A DNA stretch of 64,000 nucleotides from Seleniivibrio woodruffii (GCF_004339245.1 NZ_SMGG01000003.1:585106-649105), one strand, 5' to 3'; shown: positions 34,058-44,028, counted from the stretch's first letter. Made by a program: numbers and translations. Notes: generated from the sequence alone by a model not told the origin.

Positions 34058-36073
34058 ATGGACGATAAAACCAAAGCCGGACTTTTGGGCGACATCGAAT
34101 ATTTTTCTGCCAAGATGGAGGCAGACCATACCTCCATGCTTTTTCTGCCCCTGGCGAAGGCCTACGTTGAGCTGACCCGCTTTGATGAAGCGGCGAACGT
34201 TCTGATGAAAGGGCTGGACGCCAATCCGGATATCGCTACAGCAAAAACTCTTCTGGCTCAGTGCTATATAGGAATGGGACGGGTTGAGGAGGCCAAAGGC
34301 CTGCTCACCGAAATAAGAGTGCTGGATCAGAACAACTACCTTGCCGAAAAACTCCTCGGAAAAATCTACCAGTCTGAAGGCGAAAATAAAAAAGCTATAG
34401 TTTCATATAAAAACGCATACTTTACGGCTCCGGAAGATCTTGAACTGAAAGAGACCATTGAGGAACTTCTGTCCGAAAGCGGAATGCAGTTCTCCGACCT
34501 GCGTGACGAACGCAACCTTATGGAAGATGAAGAGCTTCTGGATACCATCGGACAGGAACTTGCGGACGAGGTTCGCAACGAACTCGGTGCGTCCGCAGAA
34601 CGTCCCGATCTGTCGGATATGGATGTTAAGGATGCCGTTGAGGATATCATAGGCCAGTCACCCGACTTCGGAGCTGACAGCCTGGATAGATTCACAGAGG
34701 ATGATTCTCCTGCGGAGGCGGCAGACGAGATTGAAGAGGAGATGCTGGCCGATGCCGACGAAAGAGTTGTTCCCACCGAAAGCCACGAATCCATCGCAAA
34801 GGTTGTTCAGGAACAGCAGAACGATTACTTCTCCGCTCTGGACGACATGCCGGAGGAGACTGCGCCTTCTGCGGATATAGGCGATCTGGCGGCTGAACTC
34901 TCTGCCGATTTCGGTCTGGAAGGGCTTAAATCCGAGGCGGAGGTCTTTGCCGAAGATTCCACCGATGAATCTACTCACGAGGCTGAATGGCATGCAGAGC
35001 AGGGAGAGGACGAGTTCCTTGCCAGTGCTGAAGACAGCATAGTTGTTGAGCAGGACGTATTTGATGAATCAGGAGATGTTGAGGAGATAGCCGAAGAACA
35101 TCTCGCATCCATAGATGATCTTTTCGATTTTGTTCCGGTGACGGAGGACGGACAGGACATGGCTCCTGTTGTCATAGCTCCTGCACCTGTTGTTGAAGAG
35201 GAAGAGGCTGAGACTGCCGTATCCGAAGAACCTGAACAGGTTGACGAGCCTGAAGAGATTCAGCCGGAAGAGTTTGAGTCCGAAGCCCTTGCGGAGGCCA
35301 TGGCGGATATTCTGTCAGAAGTGTCCGCAGATGAACCTGAAAAGATGCCCGAAACGGCTGAGGAAGAGGTTCAGGAGATTGAAGACGAACCTGAACCTGA
35401 AATTCAGGAAACGGCTGAAGAGAATGAAGTTCCTGCCGCTGAGGAAGCCGCTGAAACTGATGATATTATCGAACCGGAAGCGGAAATGCCGGAAGACGAA
35501 CCGGAGCCTGAGGCTGATCTGGCAGAAGAGATATATGATGAGATAATCACCGATGAAAGAATAGATGAGGCGCTTAAGGACGTTCTGGAACAACAGCCTG
35601 TTGAAGAAGAAACAGCAGAAATGCCTGATGAGGCCGCCACAGAAGAGATAACCGATGCGGTTGAGGTTGAAAGTGCGGACGAGATAATCGCCCACAGAGA
35701 CTTCATGCGCCCTGTTATAGAGATAAGCGAGGCGGAAGAACATACCCGGGCTGAAACATTTGCGGATACTGCAGAGGACACGGGAGAGATTCCCGCTGAC
35801 ATTATTGCGGATGAGAAAGAGCTTGTTTCAGAGATCCAGCAGGAGATAGCAAAAGACGTTGCCCTTGAAGACGAGCTTGCTACCCTGTTCGCTCTGGATG
35901 CCATGGAGGACAGGGAAACCGCTTCGGACACGGATGAATACATGAGCATTGATGCAGATGAAAATGCCCCGTCTGAAAAAGAAATAGGGTATGCGCATCT
36001 GGATGATGAGACATATGAACAAGTGAACAGGCTTGAAAACCTATTGGAGCTTATAAAAAATAATTCAAAATAG
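34058..36073 (+). CDS. TPR protein with a very long acidic low-complexity region
   Basis: The 671-residue protein has N-terminal tetratricopeptide-like repeats (about 1-140; FDEAANVLMKGLDANPDIATAKTLLAQCYIGMGRVEEA is one unit). After about 140 it is dominated by Glu, Asp, Ala and Pro, with EPE/EEP runs around 380-500. A short less acidic end has AHLDDETYEQVNRLENLLELI. No signal peptide or membrane segment is visible, so it is probably cytoplasmic. The layout recalls the acidic part of FimV, but LysM and membrane parts are absent. Function is unknown. It sits between aroB and aroQ. Confidence 0.75.
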   Translation: MDDKTKAGLLGDIEYFSAKMEADHTSMLFLPLAKAYVELTRFDEAANVLMKGLDANPDIATAKTLLAQCYIGMGRVEEAKGLLTEIRVLDQNNYLAEKLLGKIYQSEGENKKAIVSYKNAYFTAPEDLELKETIEELLSESGMQFSDLRDERNLMEDEELLDTIGQELADEVRNELGASAERPDLSDMDVKDAVEDIIGQSPDFGADSLDRFTEDDSPAEAADEIEEEMLADADERVVPTESHESIAKVVQEQQNDYFSALDDMPEETAPSADIGDLAAELSADFGLEGLKSEAEVFAEDSTDESTHEAEWHAEQGEDEFLASAEDSIVVEQDVFDESGDVEEIAEEHLASIDDLFDFVPVTEDGQDMAPVVIAPAPVVEEEEAETAVSEEPEQVDEPEEIQPEEFESEALAEAMADILSEVSADEPEKMPETAEEEVQEIEDEPEPEIQETAEENEVPAAEEAAETDDIIEPEAEMPEDEPEPEADLAEEIYDEIITDERIDEALKDVLEQQPVEEETAEMPDEAATEEITDAVEVESADEIIAHRDFMRPVIEISEAEEHTRAETFADTAEDTGEIPADIIADEKELVSEIQQEIAKDVALEDELATLFALDAMEDRETASDTDEYMSIDADENAPSEKEIGYAHLDDETYEQVNRLENLLELIKNNSK

Positions 36074-36077
36074 GGTC

Positions 36078-36097
36078 AAACGGCTCCTTTGCCGTTT
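36078..36097 (+). terminator. Hairpin after the acidic TPR gene
   Basis: AAACGGC and GCCGTTT pair perfectly over seven bases around TCCTTT. Only ATAAT follows rather than a T run, so it is a weak terminator or a message-stabilising hairpin. Confidence 0.45.
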
Positions 36098-36138
36098 ATA
36101 ATAGCTGGATTTGCAGATACTAATTGATATAATAGCTG
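36097..36138 (+). promoter_or_regulatory. Two 11-bp direct repeats TATAATAGCTG upstream of aroQ
   Basis: Identical copies lie at 36097-36107 and 36128-36138, 31 bp apart (about three helical turns). Each contains a perfect TATAAT. They could be tandem -10 elements or binding sites; clear -35 boxes are missing. Confidence 0.5.
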
Positions 36139-36160
36139 AATTATTTTGCAGGAGACGGAT

Positions 36161-36583
36161 ATGAAGATTCTGGTTGTCAACGGCCCGAACCTGAATATGC
36201 TCGGGCGCAGGGAGAAGGGGATATACGGCGACGTTACTCTGGATTCTATCTGCGAACAGATGCGTGCGCTGGCGGACGGCAGATGTGAACTGGAATTTTT
36301 TCAGTCGAACCACGAAGGCGACATTATAGATATGATACACAGAACTGATGCCTCAGGGATAATCATCAACGCAGGAGCCTACACGCACACCAGCATCGCA
36401 ATCCGTGATGCTCTGCTTTCGGTCTCACTGCCTATTGTTGAGGTTCATCTTTCAAACGTTTATGCCAGAGAAAGCTTCAGGCACAAATCATACATATCGG
36501 ACATCGCCAAAGGCGTTATCGCCGGGTTCGGCGCAAAATCATACCTTCTTGCACTTGACTGGTTTCTCGGAGAGCTTGCTTGA
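36161..36583 (+). CDS. aroQ: Type II 3-dehydroquinate dehydratase
   Basis: The 140-residue enzyme forms 3-dehydroshikimate. It shows the family pattern [18 protein letters not shown] with the catalytic Arg and Tyr, [26 protein letters not shown] and [21 protein letters not shown] 36161 follows AGGAG; an upstream in-frame TTG at 36146 is less well placed. It completes the aroK-aroB-aroQ cluster. The next gene's TTG overlaps its stop. Confidence 0.95.
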   Translation: MKILVVNGPNLNMLGRREKGIYGDVTLDSICEQMRALADGRCELEFFQSNHEGDIIDMIHRTDASGIIINAGAYTHTSIAIRDALLSVSLPIVEVHLSNVYARESFRHKSYISDIAKGVIAGFGAKSYLLALDWFLGELA

Positions 36584-37635
36584 CGGACAGAATCGGAAAA
36601 CTGCAGAGCCTCATTGCGAAGAGCGGCATAGACTGCCTGTTCATCAGCTCCCTTTCGGATATATATTATCTGACAGGCTTCACAGGAAGCACTGCCCTTC
36701 TGTTTGCGGACAGACAGTCCGCTGTTTTCCTTACCGACGGCAGATACGAAGAGCAGATAAGATCCGAACTGCCGGAAAATATTGACACAATCATCGTAAC
36801 AAGCTATCAGGAAGCGGTTGCCGCTGTGGGCGGACGCTATAAAAAGATACATGTGACCTATGCGTGCAGTCTTCTGGACTACGAAACCCTTAAAGGGGCG
36901 GGATGCGAGGTCGATGTGGACAGGGCTAATCTCGTCGGTTCGCTGAGGATAATAAAAAGTCCCGAAGAGACGGCGCAGATAAGGGCTATGTATGACGCTG
37001 CCTATGCGGGGTTTGTAAACTCCCTGTCGGTGTTCGTTTCAGGCAACACCGAAGATCACTGGGCGGCGGAGCTTGAAAAGCAGATGAAACTTTCCGGTGC
37101 CAGAACTGTCTCATTTGACACCATAGTGGCATCCGGAGCCAGAGGCGCACTGCCCCATGGAATAGCCACCCGCAAGGTCGTTGAAAAGAACGACGCTGTG
37201 GTGGTGGACTACGGGTGCAGGCTGAACTATTGCAGCGACGTCACCAGATTAGTTATCACAGGCGATAATGCCGAAGCCGAAAAGATAGCGGACATCGTCT
37301 ACACTGCGCTGAAAAAGGCTTCTGACTTTATCAGAGAGGGCGTCACCGCAAAAGAGGCGGACGCTGTGGCCAGAGACTATATTGAGTCAAAGGGCTACGG
37401 AAAATATTTTAACCACAGTCTGGGGCACGGCGTGGGCATCGACGTTCACGAGAAACCCAGTCTGAACAAACGGGACGAAACTGTGCTTAAAGCCGGAATG
37501 ATAGTCACTGTGGAGCCGGGCATATATCTGCCGGGCAGCCTCGGTGTCAGGCTTGAGGACACTGTGCTGGTCACCGAAAACGGATGCGAGAACCTTACAG
37601 CGGTTTTTGACAGATACATTTACAAAACTATATGA
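36580..37635 (+). CDS. Xaa-Pro aminopeptidase (M24B)
   Basis: The 351-residue enzyme cleaves N-terminal residues before proline. The N-terminal creatinase-like domain ([12 protein letters not shown]) is followed by the pita-bread catalytic domain. That domain has [16 protein letters not shown] for metal binding, [15 protein letters not shown] with catalytic His, TVEPGIYL and [10 protein letters not shown]. The TTG start overlaps aroQ as TTGA. An aminopeptidase directly before efp is a widespread gene order. Confidence 0.92.
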   Translation: MTDRIGKLQSLIAKSGIDCLFISSLSDIYYLTGFTGSTALLFADRQSAVFLTDGRYEEQIRSELPENIDTIIVTSYQEAVAAVGGRYKKIHVTYACSLLDYETLKGAGCEVDVDRANLVGSLRIIKSPEETAQIRAMYDAAYAGFVNSLSVFVSGNTEDHWAAELEKQMKLSGARTVSFDTIVASGARGALPHGIATRKVVEKNDAVVVDYGCRLNYCSDVTRLVITGDNAEAEKIADIVYTALKKASDFIREGVTAKEADAVARDYIESKGYGKYFNHSLGHGVGIDVHEKPSLNKRDETVLKAGMIVTVEPGIYLPGSLGVRLEDTVLVTENGCENLTAVFDRYIYKTI

Positions 37636-37648
37636 GGTGTTTTTTTTT

Positions 37649-38224
37649 ATGAGCGTTATCACTCCCAACCAGTTTAAGAGAGGAGCAAAAATCGAACTCG
37701 ACGGTGAACCCTATGCAGTTGTCGAGTATCTTCATATTAAATGCGGAAGAGGCGGAGCAAACGTCCGCACAAAGGTTAAGAGCCTTCGCACAGGAGCTGT
37801 AATCGAAAGAACCTTCAAGTCTGACGAAAAGATCAAACAGCCCGACTTTGAAGAAAAAGAGATGCAGTATATGTACAGCGACGGCGAGAAGTTCTACTTC
37901 ATGGACACACAGAGCTACGAGCAGATAGAGATAGGCACTGACGGCGTCGGCGACAACTACCTCTTCATGCCTGAGAACATCATGGTCAGCGTACAGATAT
38001 TCAACGGCCAGCCCATCGGCATAGACCTGCCCAACTTTGTTGAGCTTGAAGTCACCGAAACAGACCCCGGTCTTAAAGGCGACACCGTTTCCGGCGGCAG
38101 CAAACCCGCAACCGTCAGCACAGGCGGAACAGTTAACGTGCCCCTGTTCATAAACATAGGCGACGTGCTTAAGATCGACACAAGAGAACAGATATACATG
38201 GAAAGAGTCAGAACCGCCAGATAA
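37649..38224 (+). CDS. efp: Translation elongation factor P
   Basis: The 191-residue protein relieves ribosomes stalled at polyproline. It has the three EF-P beta-barrel domains and the C-terminal GDVLKIDTREQIYMERV signature. At the tip loop it reads KCGRGGA, so Arg34 stands where E. coli has modified Lys34. That residue type is rhamnosylated by EarP in some bacteria, but no earP is visible here. ATG 37649 follows a GAGGTG site with a long T run between. The longer frame from 37544 lies inside the aminopeptidase gene. Confidence 0.94.
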   Translation: MSVITPNQFKRGAKIELDGEPYAVVEYLHIKCGRGGANVRTKVKSLRTGAVIERTFKSDEKIKQPDFEEKEMQYMYSDGEKFYFMDTQSYEQIEIGTDGVGDNYLFMPENIMVSVQIFNGQPIGIDLPNFVELEVTETDPGLKGDTVSGGSKPATVSTGGTVNVPLFINIGDVLKIDTREQIYMERVRTAR

Positions 38225-38236
38225 GGAGGGTGGAAA

Positions 38237-38710
38237 ATGGACATCAGAGAGATTAAAGAACTTATCAAGTTTATTGAAAAATCAGACATCAAAGAATTTC
38301 AGTATGAAAACGAAACCGAGAGCCTTTTTATATCAAAGAACGGTGACGTTCCCCAGATAATACAGGGCGCACCCATGCAGTATGCGGCTGCTCCCGCTGT
38401 TGCCGCCGCTCCCGCCGCAGCACCCGCTGTTGCCGCTGCGCCTGCCGCTGCCGCTGCTCCCGCTGTGTCCGGCACAGAGGTAAAATCTCCCATCGTGGGG
38501 ACATTCTATGAGGCAGCTTCACCCGGCGCCGCTCCTTTTGCTTCCGAAGGTGAAACAGTGAAAAAGGGCCAGACACTCTGCATCATCGAAGCCATGAAGA
38601 TCATGAACGAGATCGAGGCTGAGTTTGACTGCGTTATTAAAAAGAGAGTCGGCATGAACGGCAAACCCGTTGAATACGGAGAGACGATCTTCATAGTCGA
38701 ACCCATATAA
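38237..38710 (+). CDS. accB: Biotin carboxyl carrier protein of acetyl-CoA carboxylase
   Basis: The 157-residue carrier holds biotin on K121 in EAMKIM. An N-terminal region (MDIREIKELIKFIEKSDIKEF) binds AccC, and an Ala/Pro-rich swinging linker spans about 50-78. The C-terminal biotinyl domain starts KSPIVGTFYEAASPG. It acts with AccC in the first step of fatty-acid synthesis. GGAGG precedes the ATG. accC begins nine bases after its stop. Confidence 0.95.
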   Translation: MDIREIKELIKFIEKSDIKEFQYENETESLFISKNGDVPQIIQGAPMQYAAAPAVAAAPAAAPAVAAAPAAAAAPAVSGTEVKSPIVGTFYEAASPGAAPFASEGETVKKGQTLCIIEAMKIMNEIEAEFDCVIKKRVGMNGKPVEYGETIFIVEPI

Positions 38711-38719
38711 GGGCGTGTC

Positions 38720-40054
38720 ATGTTTAATAAGGTACTGATAGCAAACAGGGGCGAAATCGCCCTCAGAATTATAAGAGCCTGTAAGGAACTGGGAATCAAA
38801 ACGGTTGCCGTATATTCAGACGTAGACCGTGACAGCCTCCATGTTGCAATGGCCGATGAGGCCGTGTGCATCGGACCTGCCCAGTCCAGAGCCAGCTATC
38901 TGAACGTGAAGAGCATCATGGCAGCGGCGGAGATCGCCGATGCAGACGCAATTCACCCCGGATACGGCTTTCTGGCTGAAAACGAAGACTTTGCCGCAAT
39001 CTGCGAAGAGAGCGGATTTAAGTTCATAGGCCCCAGCTCAAAGCACATCGCAATGATGGGTAACAAGTCCGCCGCAAAGGATGCCATGAAGGCGTTCGGC
39101 GTTCCTGTTGTTCCCGGCAGTGACGGTTCCGTTGCGGATGTGAAAGAGGGACTGGAGATCGCCAAGTCCATCGGCTTCCCCGTTATAATCAAGGCGGCGG
39201 CCGGAGGCGGCGGAAAGGGTATGCGTGTTGCCCACAACGAAATGAGCTTCATGAACGCATTCGAAATGGCCAGAGCTGAGGGAGCGAACGCTTTCGGCTC
39301 CGACGAGGTCTATATTGAGAAGTTCATCGAAGAGCCCAGACACGTCGAGATTCAGGTTTTCGGCGACGGAAAGGGAAAGGGACTCCATTTCTACGAGAGG
39401 GAGTGCTCCATTCAGCGCCGCCACCAGAAACTTCTGGAAGAAGCTCCCAGCACCGGAATCAGTGCTGAAACAAGGAGAAAAATGGGCGAAACCTCCGTTA
39501 AGGCGGTTCAGTCTCTGCAGTATGAAAATGCAGGAACCATAGAATACCTTGTGGACAAGTATGAAAACTTCTATTTTATGGAGATGAACACCCGTATTCA
39601 GGTGGAACACCCTGTAACGGAGATGATGACCAACATCGACCTCCTTCAGCTTCAGCTGAGGATCGCCGCAGGCGAACCCCTCACCCTGAATCAGGAGGAC
39701 ATCCGTATCGTAGGTCATGCCATAGAATGCAGAATAAATGCTGAAGACCCCGAAACCTTCCGCCCCTGTCCCGGCACAATAACCGGATACAACATCCCCG
39801 GCGGATTCGGAACAAGAGTGGATTCGGCATGCTATGACGGCTACACGGTTCTCCCCTATTATGACAGCATGATAGCAAAGCTCATCGTGTTCGGCAAAAA
39901 CAGGGAGATGGCCATCGCCAGAATGCAGAGAGCGCTGGACGAATTTGTTGTTGAGGGTATCAAAACCACGATCCCGCTCCACAAACGCATCCTTGAGCAC
40001 CATGCGTTTATCAAGGGCGAAATAAGCACGGCATTTATAGAAAGGTATTTCTGA
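38720..40054 (+). CDS. accC: Biotin carboxylase (AccC)
   Basis: The 444-residue ATP-grasp enzyme carboxylates the biotin on AccB. It starts [24 protein letters not shown] and has the glycine-rich lid [12 protein letters not shown], the [19 protein letters not shown] segment and the catalytic [15 protein letters not shown]. It is full length. The next gene's ATG overlaps its stop. Confidence 0.96.
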   Translation: MFNKVLIANRGEIALRIIRACKELGIKTVAVYSDVDRDSLHVAMADEAVCIGPAQSRASYLNVKSIMAAAEIADADAIHPGYGFLAENEDFAAICEESGFKFIGPSSKHIAMMGNKSAAKDAMKAFGVPVVPGSDGSVADVKEGLEIAKSIGFPVIIKAAAGGGGKGMRVAHNEMSFMNAFEMARAEGANAFGSDEVYIEKFIEEPRHVEIQVFGDGKGKGLHFYERECSIQRRHQKLLEEAPSTGISAETRRKMGETSVKAVQSLQYENAGTIEYLVDKYENFYFMEMNTRIQVEHPVTEMMTNIDLLQLQLRIAAGEPLTLNQEDIRIVGHAIECRINAEDPETFRPCPGTITGYNIPGGFGTRVDSACYDGYTVLPYYDSMIAKLIVFGKNREMAIARMQRALDEFVVEGIKTTIPLHKRILEHHAFIKGEISTAFIERYF

Positions 40055-41646
40055 TGCGAAAAAAACTCATTATCCTGCTGGCGGGTCTGTTTCTCACCAG
40101 TCTGATGTCCTCTGCGGACACCAACATCACCGACCTGACAAACGATGCACTCTATCTGCGTGCGTCCATGTATGATAATGAGGGGAAATATGAGGAAGCC
40201 GCTGAGATATATGAGCACCTGCTGGCATCTGACAACAATGCGCACATATATCTCAAGCTTGCTCAGGCCTACATAAAGATGAACGACCTTCAGTCCGTTA
40301 AGATAACCGTTGAGAAGGGGCTTAAAAAAAACCCCGACTTTGTGGAGCTTATCGGTCTGATGGGCGACATCTACCGCATGAGCAAAGACACTCTTCCCAA
40401 ATCCCTTGAGCTTTATAAAAAAGCTTACGATATTTCCAAAGACCAGAAATATCTGGAATCCATCGCCTCTGTCTATGAGGACACGCAGGATTTCAACAGC
40501 GCCATAAGCACCTATAACCAGCTTATAGCCACCGAAAAAAAATCAGAGTATTACGTCGGACGGGCGAAAATGTATGCCCGTCTGGGGCTGGACAAAGAAT
40601 CACTCAGCGACTATCACACCGCCGCAGACATTGACAGCAACTTCTTTGCGGCCTCAAGACTGGCCGACTATTATCTCGGCAAAAACGACACTGAAAACGC
40701 TGTCAAATATCTGAAAATGATAATTCAGGTGAACCCCGGCAACATAATCGCCCAGTTCCGCCTTGCAGAGATATTGAAAAGGCAGGGACAGGAAGGGGAC
40801 GCCTACCCGCTCTATGAGAGCATACTAACCAACCTTGAAGGGAACGAAAAGCTCTATGTGCTCAAACAGCTGGGCAGTCTGAGCTATAATGCAAGAAAAT
40901 TCGACAGGGCATATGATTATTTCAAACGTGCCTATGAGATAGACAAGGACATCCAGACGGGCTACTCAATGGCTCTGATGGCCGAAGCCGCAAAAATGGA
41001 TATGGAGGCCGAGGCCGCCTATAAATCCATTCTTGCAAAAAGACCCGATTTTGCTGATGCCAGAAAGCGTCTGGCGATAATCTATATCCGTGAAAAGAAA
41101 GCCGATGCCGCTGTGGAAGTTCTGAAGGGTGTCGACAGAAAATATGCCGATGTGGATTTTTACAGGATACTTGCTGAGGCCTATTCCCAGCAGGAAAACT
41201 TTGAAGCCGCAGAGGACACTCTGGTAAAGGCGCTGGCGGAGAACGACAAGGACATAAAGCTCAGGCTCGACCTTGCGGTGCTCTACGACGGTCAGAAAGA
41301 GAAGGCAAAAGCCGTTGAGGTGGTGAAACAGGGGCTTAAGATATACCCTGACAACGAATCGTTCCTCAACTTCCTCGGCTACATGTATGCAGAAATGGGC
41401 ATCAACCTGAAAGAGGGTGAAAAACTCATCAGAAAGGCTCTGGCAGCAAAACCCAACGAGCCTGCATATCTGGACAGCCTCGGCTGGATACTCTACAAAC
41501 AGGGCAAGTACAAAGATGCATACGTCTATCAGAAAAAAGCGGTCAAACTCGCTCCCGAAGAGCAGGAGATAGTCGAGCACATGAAAGCCATAATGAAAAA
41601 ACTTGGCATCAAGAAAACCATAGATGAAGTCATTAAAGAGAATTAG
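40054..41646 (+). CDS. Exported TPR-repeat protein
   Basis: The 530-residue protein has an N-terminal signal ([22 protein letters not shown]) and is then almost entirely tetratricopeptide repeats, about a dozen. Clear units include SMYDNEGKYEEAAEIYEHLL near residue 38 and EPAYLDSLGWILYKQGKYKDAYVY near 475. No lipobox or enzyme motif is seen. It probably scaffolds proteins in the periplasm. It precedes a LolB-like lipoprotein with a 23-base overlap, so outer-membrane biogenesis is a fair guess only. Confidence 0.82.
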   Translation: MRKKLIILLAGLFLTSLMSSADTNITDLTNDALYLRASMYDNEGKYEEAAEIYEHLLASDNNAHIYLKLAQAYIKMNDLQSVKITVEKGLKKNPDFVELIGLMGDIYRMSKDTLPKSLELYKKAYDISKDQKYLESIASVYEDTQDFNSAISTYNQLIATEKKSEYYVGRAKMYARLGLDKESLSDYHTAADIDSNFFAASRLADYYLGKNDTENAVKYLKMIIQVNPGNIIAQFRLAEILKRQGQEGDAYPLYESILTNLEGNEKLYVLKQLGSLSYNARKFDRAYDYFKRAYEIDKDIQTGYSMALMAEAAKMDMEAEAAYKSILAKRPDFADARKRLAIIYIREKKADAAVEVLKGVDRKYADVDFYRILAEAYSQQENFEAAEDTLVKALAENDKDIKLRLDLAVLYDGQKEKAKAVEVVKQGLKIYPDNESFLNFLGYMYAEMGINLKEGEKLIRKALAAKPNEPAYLDSLGWILYKQGKYKDAYVYQKKAVKLAPEEQEIVEHMKAIMKKLGIKKTIDEVIKEN

Positions 41647-42226
41647 TCTCTGCCTCCTTCTGCTGCTTGCGGCGACAGGCTGTGTAAGCAAATCGCTGGT
41701 AACTGATTATGACAGCGACACCCTCCGTCTTATAGAAGAGGCCAACCGTGTGGTCTGTGAATATAAGGGCAAAGTGGTTGTGCGCTATGTCTATAAAGAG
41801 CAGGACCTGCGGTTTAAAGGCTATCTGGACAAACAATGCAGCAACGACCTCACCATTACCCTTCTCGGTCCGTTAGGCATAACCCTTGCGAGGGTTGAGT
41901 ACAAAGACGGCAAGATATCCGCAATGGACGGAACGGGCGATATCTCACTTCTGGCTCAGTACATCAGCAAACAGAAAGGCCTTGAGACAATGGTGGAGCT
42001 TATCCGATACCCATACGTCAACGTTGACCGGAGCTATAAGCTGGAAGTTAAGAACGGCGAATATGTCATGACCAAAGACGATGTGGTGGTGACGGCAGGA
42101 GCCGACTACCTCATAAAATCAATAAAGACACCCGAAGGAACCTATAACTATAAATACAGCGGCGGCAAAGCGGAACAGCTGGAATATGTTACGCCGAAGC
42201 AGTCGATCTACATAGGCCTGCAATGA
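41624..42226 (+). CDS. Lipoprotein, probable LolB-type outer-membrane lipoprotein receptor
   Basis: The 200-residue protein has a lipoprotein signal with lipidation Cys20 (LLAATGC). The mature part is a mostly beta chain, with GYLDKQCSNDLTITLLGPLGITLARVEYKDG near residue 70. It resembles the LolB/LolA half-barrel in length and strand order. Its place just before ispE, prs, pth and ychF is exactly where lolB sits in many proteobacteria. Direct sequence identity with LolB is not obvious by eye, so the role rests partly on gene order. Its stop overlaps ispE as ATGA. Confidence 0.65.
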   Translation: MKSLKRISLCLLLLLAATGCVSKSLVTDYDSDTLRLIEEANRVVCEYKGKVVVRYVYKEQDLRFKGYLDKQCSNDLTITLLGPLGITLARVEYKDGKISAMDGTGDISLLAQYISKQKGLETMVELIRYPYVNVDRSYKLEVKNGEYVMTKDDVVVTAGADYLIKSIKTPEGTYNYKYSGGKAEQLEYVTPKQSIYIGLQ

Positions 42227-43062
42227 CCTCCCTGACCCTTGAGAGCAGAGCAAAAATCAATATTTTTCTCCATGTGCTCGGCAAAAGGGCGGACGGCTTT
42301 CACGAACTCTACACACTTTTTGCTCCAATAGGCATCTCCGATACAATCACCGTAACAAAATCCGGTAAATTTGAGATCACATGCACTAACCCCGACATAC
42401 CCACGGACGAACGCAATATCGTAAGCAAGGTGAAAAAGATACTCGCTGAATACGGTATCAAAACGAACCACACTGTGGATATAGTCAAAAGAATACCTGA
42501 CGGCGGCGGACTGGGCGGCGGAAGCTCCAACGGAGCCGTCTATCTGAAAGCTGTGCTGGAACTTGAAAACGTGGAAATGCCCCTTGAAGAGCAGGTCAGG
42601 ATAATGGCTCAGGTCGGTTCCGACACTGCGTTCTTCCTGTATGACCAGCCGATGACAGGCGAAGGCAGGGGCGAGATACTCACTCCATACGGAAACCTTC
42701 CGGAGGCTTACGTTCTGCTTGTTAACCCTGCGGTGCACGTTTCAACCGCACAAGTTTTTACATCGGGTAATTTGCAGTTGACTGACAGGGCGGAAGTGAA
42801 TAGAATCCCGCACATAGCAAAATTTGATGAATACAGCAAAGTGCTGTACAATGGGCTTGAGCCTGCGGTGCTTCCTTTTTATCCGGAAGTGGCGAAGGCA
42901 AAAGAGACCGTTATGCGCTCAGGGGCGGATTTTGCTCTGATGAGCGGCAGCGGGGCAACCGTTTTCGGGTTGTTCAGGGACTTTGACAGGGCACAGCATG
43001 CCCTTTCTGAAATTGCGGGTGCAAATCCGCACTGGAAATGCTTTTTAACCAAATTATTATAA
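42223..43062 (+). CDS. ispE: 4-diphosphocytidyl-2-C-methyl-D-erythritol kinase
   Basis: The 279-residue GHMP kinase acts in the non-mevalonate isoprenoid pathway. It has AKINIFLHVLGKRADGFHEL at the N-terminus, the ATP loop PDGGGLGGGSSNGAVYL near residue 90 and MSGSGATVFGLF near the end. The length is normal. It overlaps the upstream lipoprotein gene, and prs follows 15 bases later. Confidence 0.95.
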   Translation: MTSLTLESRAKINIFLHVLGKRADGFHELYTLFAPIGISDTITVTKSGKFEITCTNPDIPTDERNIVSKVKKILAEYGIKTNHTVDIVKRIPDGGGLGGGSSNGAVYLKAVLELENVEMPLEEQVRIMAQVGSDTAFFLYDQPMTGEGRGEILTPYGNLPEAYVLLVNPAVHVSTAQVFTSGNLQLTDRAEVNRIPHIAKFDEYSKVLYNGLEPAVLPFYPEVAKAKETVMRSGADFALMSGSGATVFGLFRDFDRAQHALSEIAGANPHWKCFLTKLL

Positions 43063-43077
43063 CAGCAGGAGCACACA

Positions 43078-44028
43078 ATGGATTATCTTGTTTTTTCCGG
43101 GACGTCCAACCGTCCGCTGGCACAGGAGATAGTATCTAAGCTGGGGATGAGACTCGGCGATGCGGACATCCGCAAATTCAGCGACGGCGAAATTTTCGTC
43201 AGGATCAACGAGAGCGTAAGGGGACGTGACGTATTCGTTGTTCAGTCCACCTGCAAACCCGCCGAAGAGAACCTCATGGAGCTTATGATCATGGTGGATG
43301 CACTGAAAAGAGCATCTGCAAACAGCGTAACAGCCATCATGCCCTACTTCGGCTATGCCAGACAGGACAGAACAAGCGAACCCCGTGTGCCCATCACTGC
43401 CAAACTGGTGGCAAACCTGCTCACAAAATCCGGCATCGACAGAGTGGTAACCATGAACCTCCACGCCGGACAGATTCAGGGATTCTTCGATATCCCCGTG
43501 GACAACCTCTATTCCTCTCCCGTTTTTGAAAAATATTTTAACATCAATAAAATGATGGGCGACGAATACATCGTGGTATCACCCGATGCGGGCGGTGTTG
43601 CCAGAGCCAGAGCCTACAGCAAGATTCTGGAAACAAACCTCGCCATCGTTGACAAACGCCGTGAGAAAGCGAACGTTGCTCAGGCAATGAACGTGATCGG
43701 CGACGTTTCCGGCAAAAAAGTCATCATCGTTGACGACATGATAGACACGGCGGGAACCCTGACTCAGGCCGCAGTTGCCTGTATCAACCACGGGGCAAAA
43801 TCCGTTATAGCGGCCGCTCCCCACGGTATCCTCTCCGGCCCCGCCATAGAAAGGATAATCCAGTCTCCCCTTGAAAAAGTGCTCGTAACTGATTCCGTTC
43901 CCTTCGCAAAGGAGAAGGCTGTCAGCAAGATAGAGGTTCTTTCGGTGGCAGGTCTCTTTGCCGAGGCCATCACAAGGATCTGGCAGAAAGAATCCATCAG
44001 CTCGCTGTTTGCAAAAGGACAGGTATAA
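43078..44028 (+). CDS. prs: Ribose-phosphate pyrophosphokinase
   Basis: The 316-residue enzyme makes PRPP for nucleotide, His and Trp synthesis. It shows KFSDGEIFVRINESVRGRDVFVVQST, the FGYARQDRTSEPR flexible loop region, the VSPDAGGVARA segment and the PRPP-binding VIIVDDMIDTAGTL. The length is typical of class I enzymes. A GGAG precedes the ATG, and pth starts directly after its stop. Confidence 0.96.
   Translation: MDYLVFSGTSNRPLAQEIVSKLGMRLGDADIRKFSDGEIFVRINESVRGRDVFVVQSTCKPAEENLMELMIMVDALKRASANSVTAIMPYFGYARQDRTSEPRVPITAKLVANLLTKSGIDRVVTMNLHAGQIQGFFDIPVDNLYSSPVFEKYFNINKMMGDEYIVVSPDAGGVARARAYSKILETNLAIVDKRREKANVAQAMNVIGDVSGKKVIIVDDMIDTAGTLTQAAVACINHGAKSVIAAAPHGILSGPAIERIIQSPLEKVLVTDSVPFAKEKAVSKIEVLSVAGLFAEAITRIWQKESISSLFAKGQV

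Noticed and set aside
35404-35949. A Ser-rich minus-strand frame of 181 codons in the acidic TPR gene
   Set aside because: It is the complement of Glu/Asp-rich codons and has no independent coding sign.
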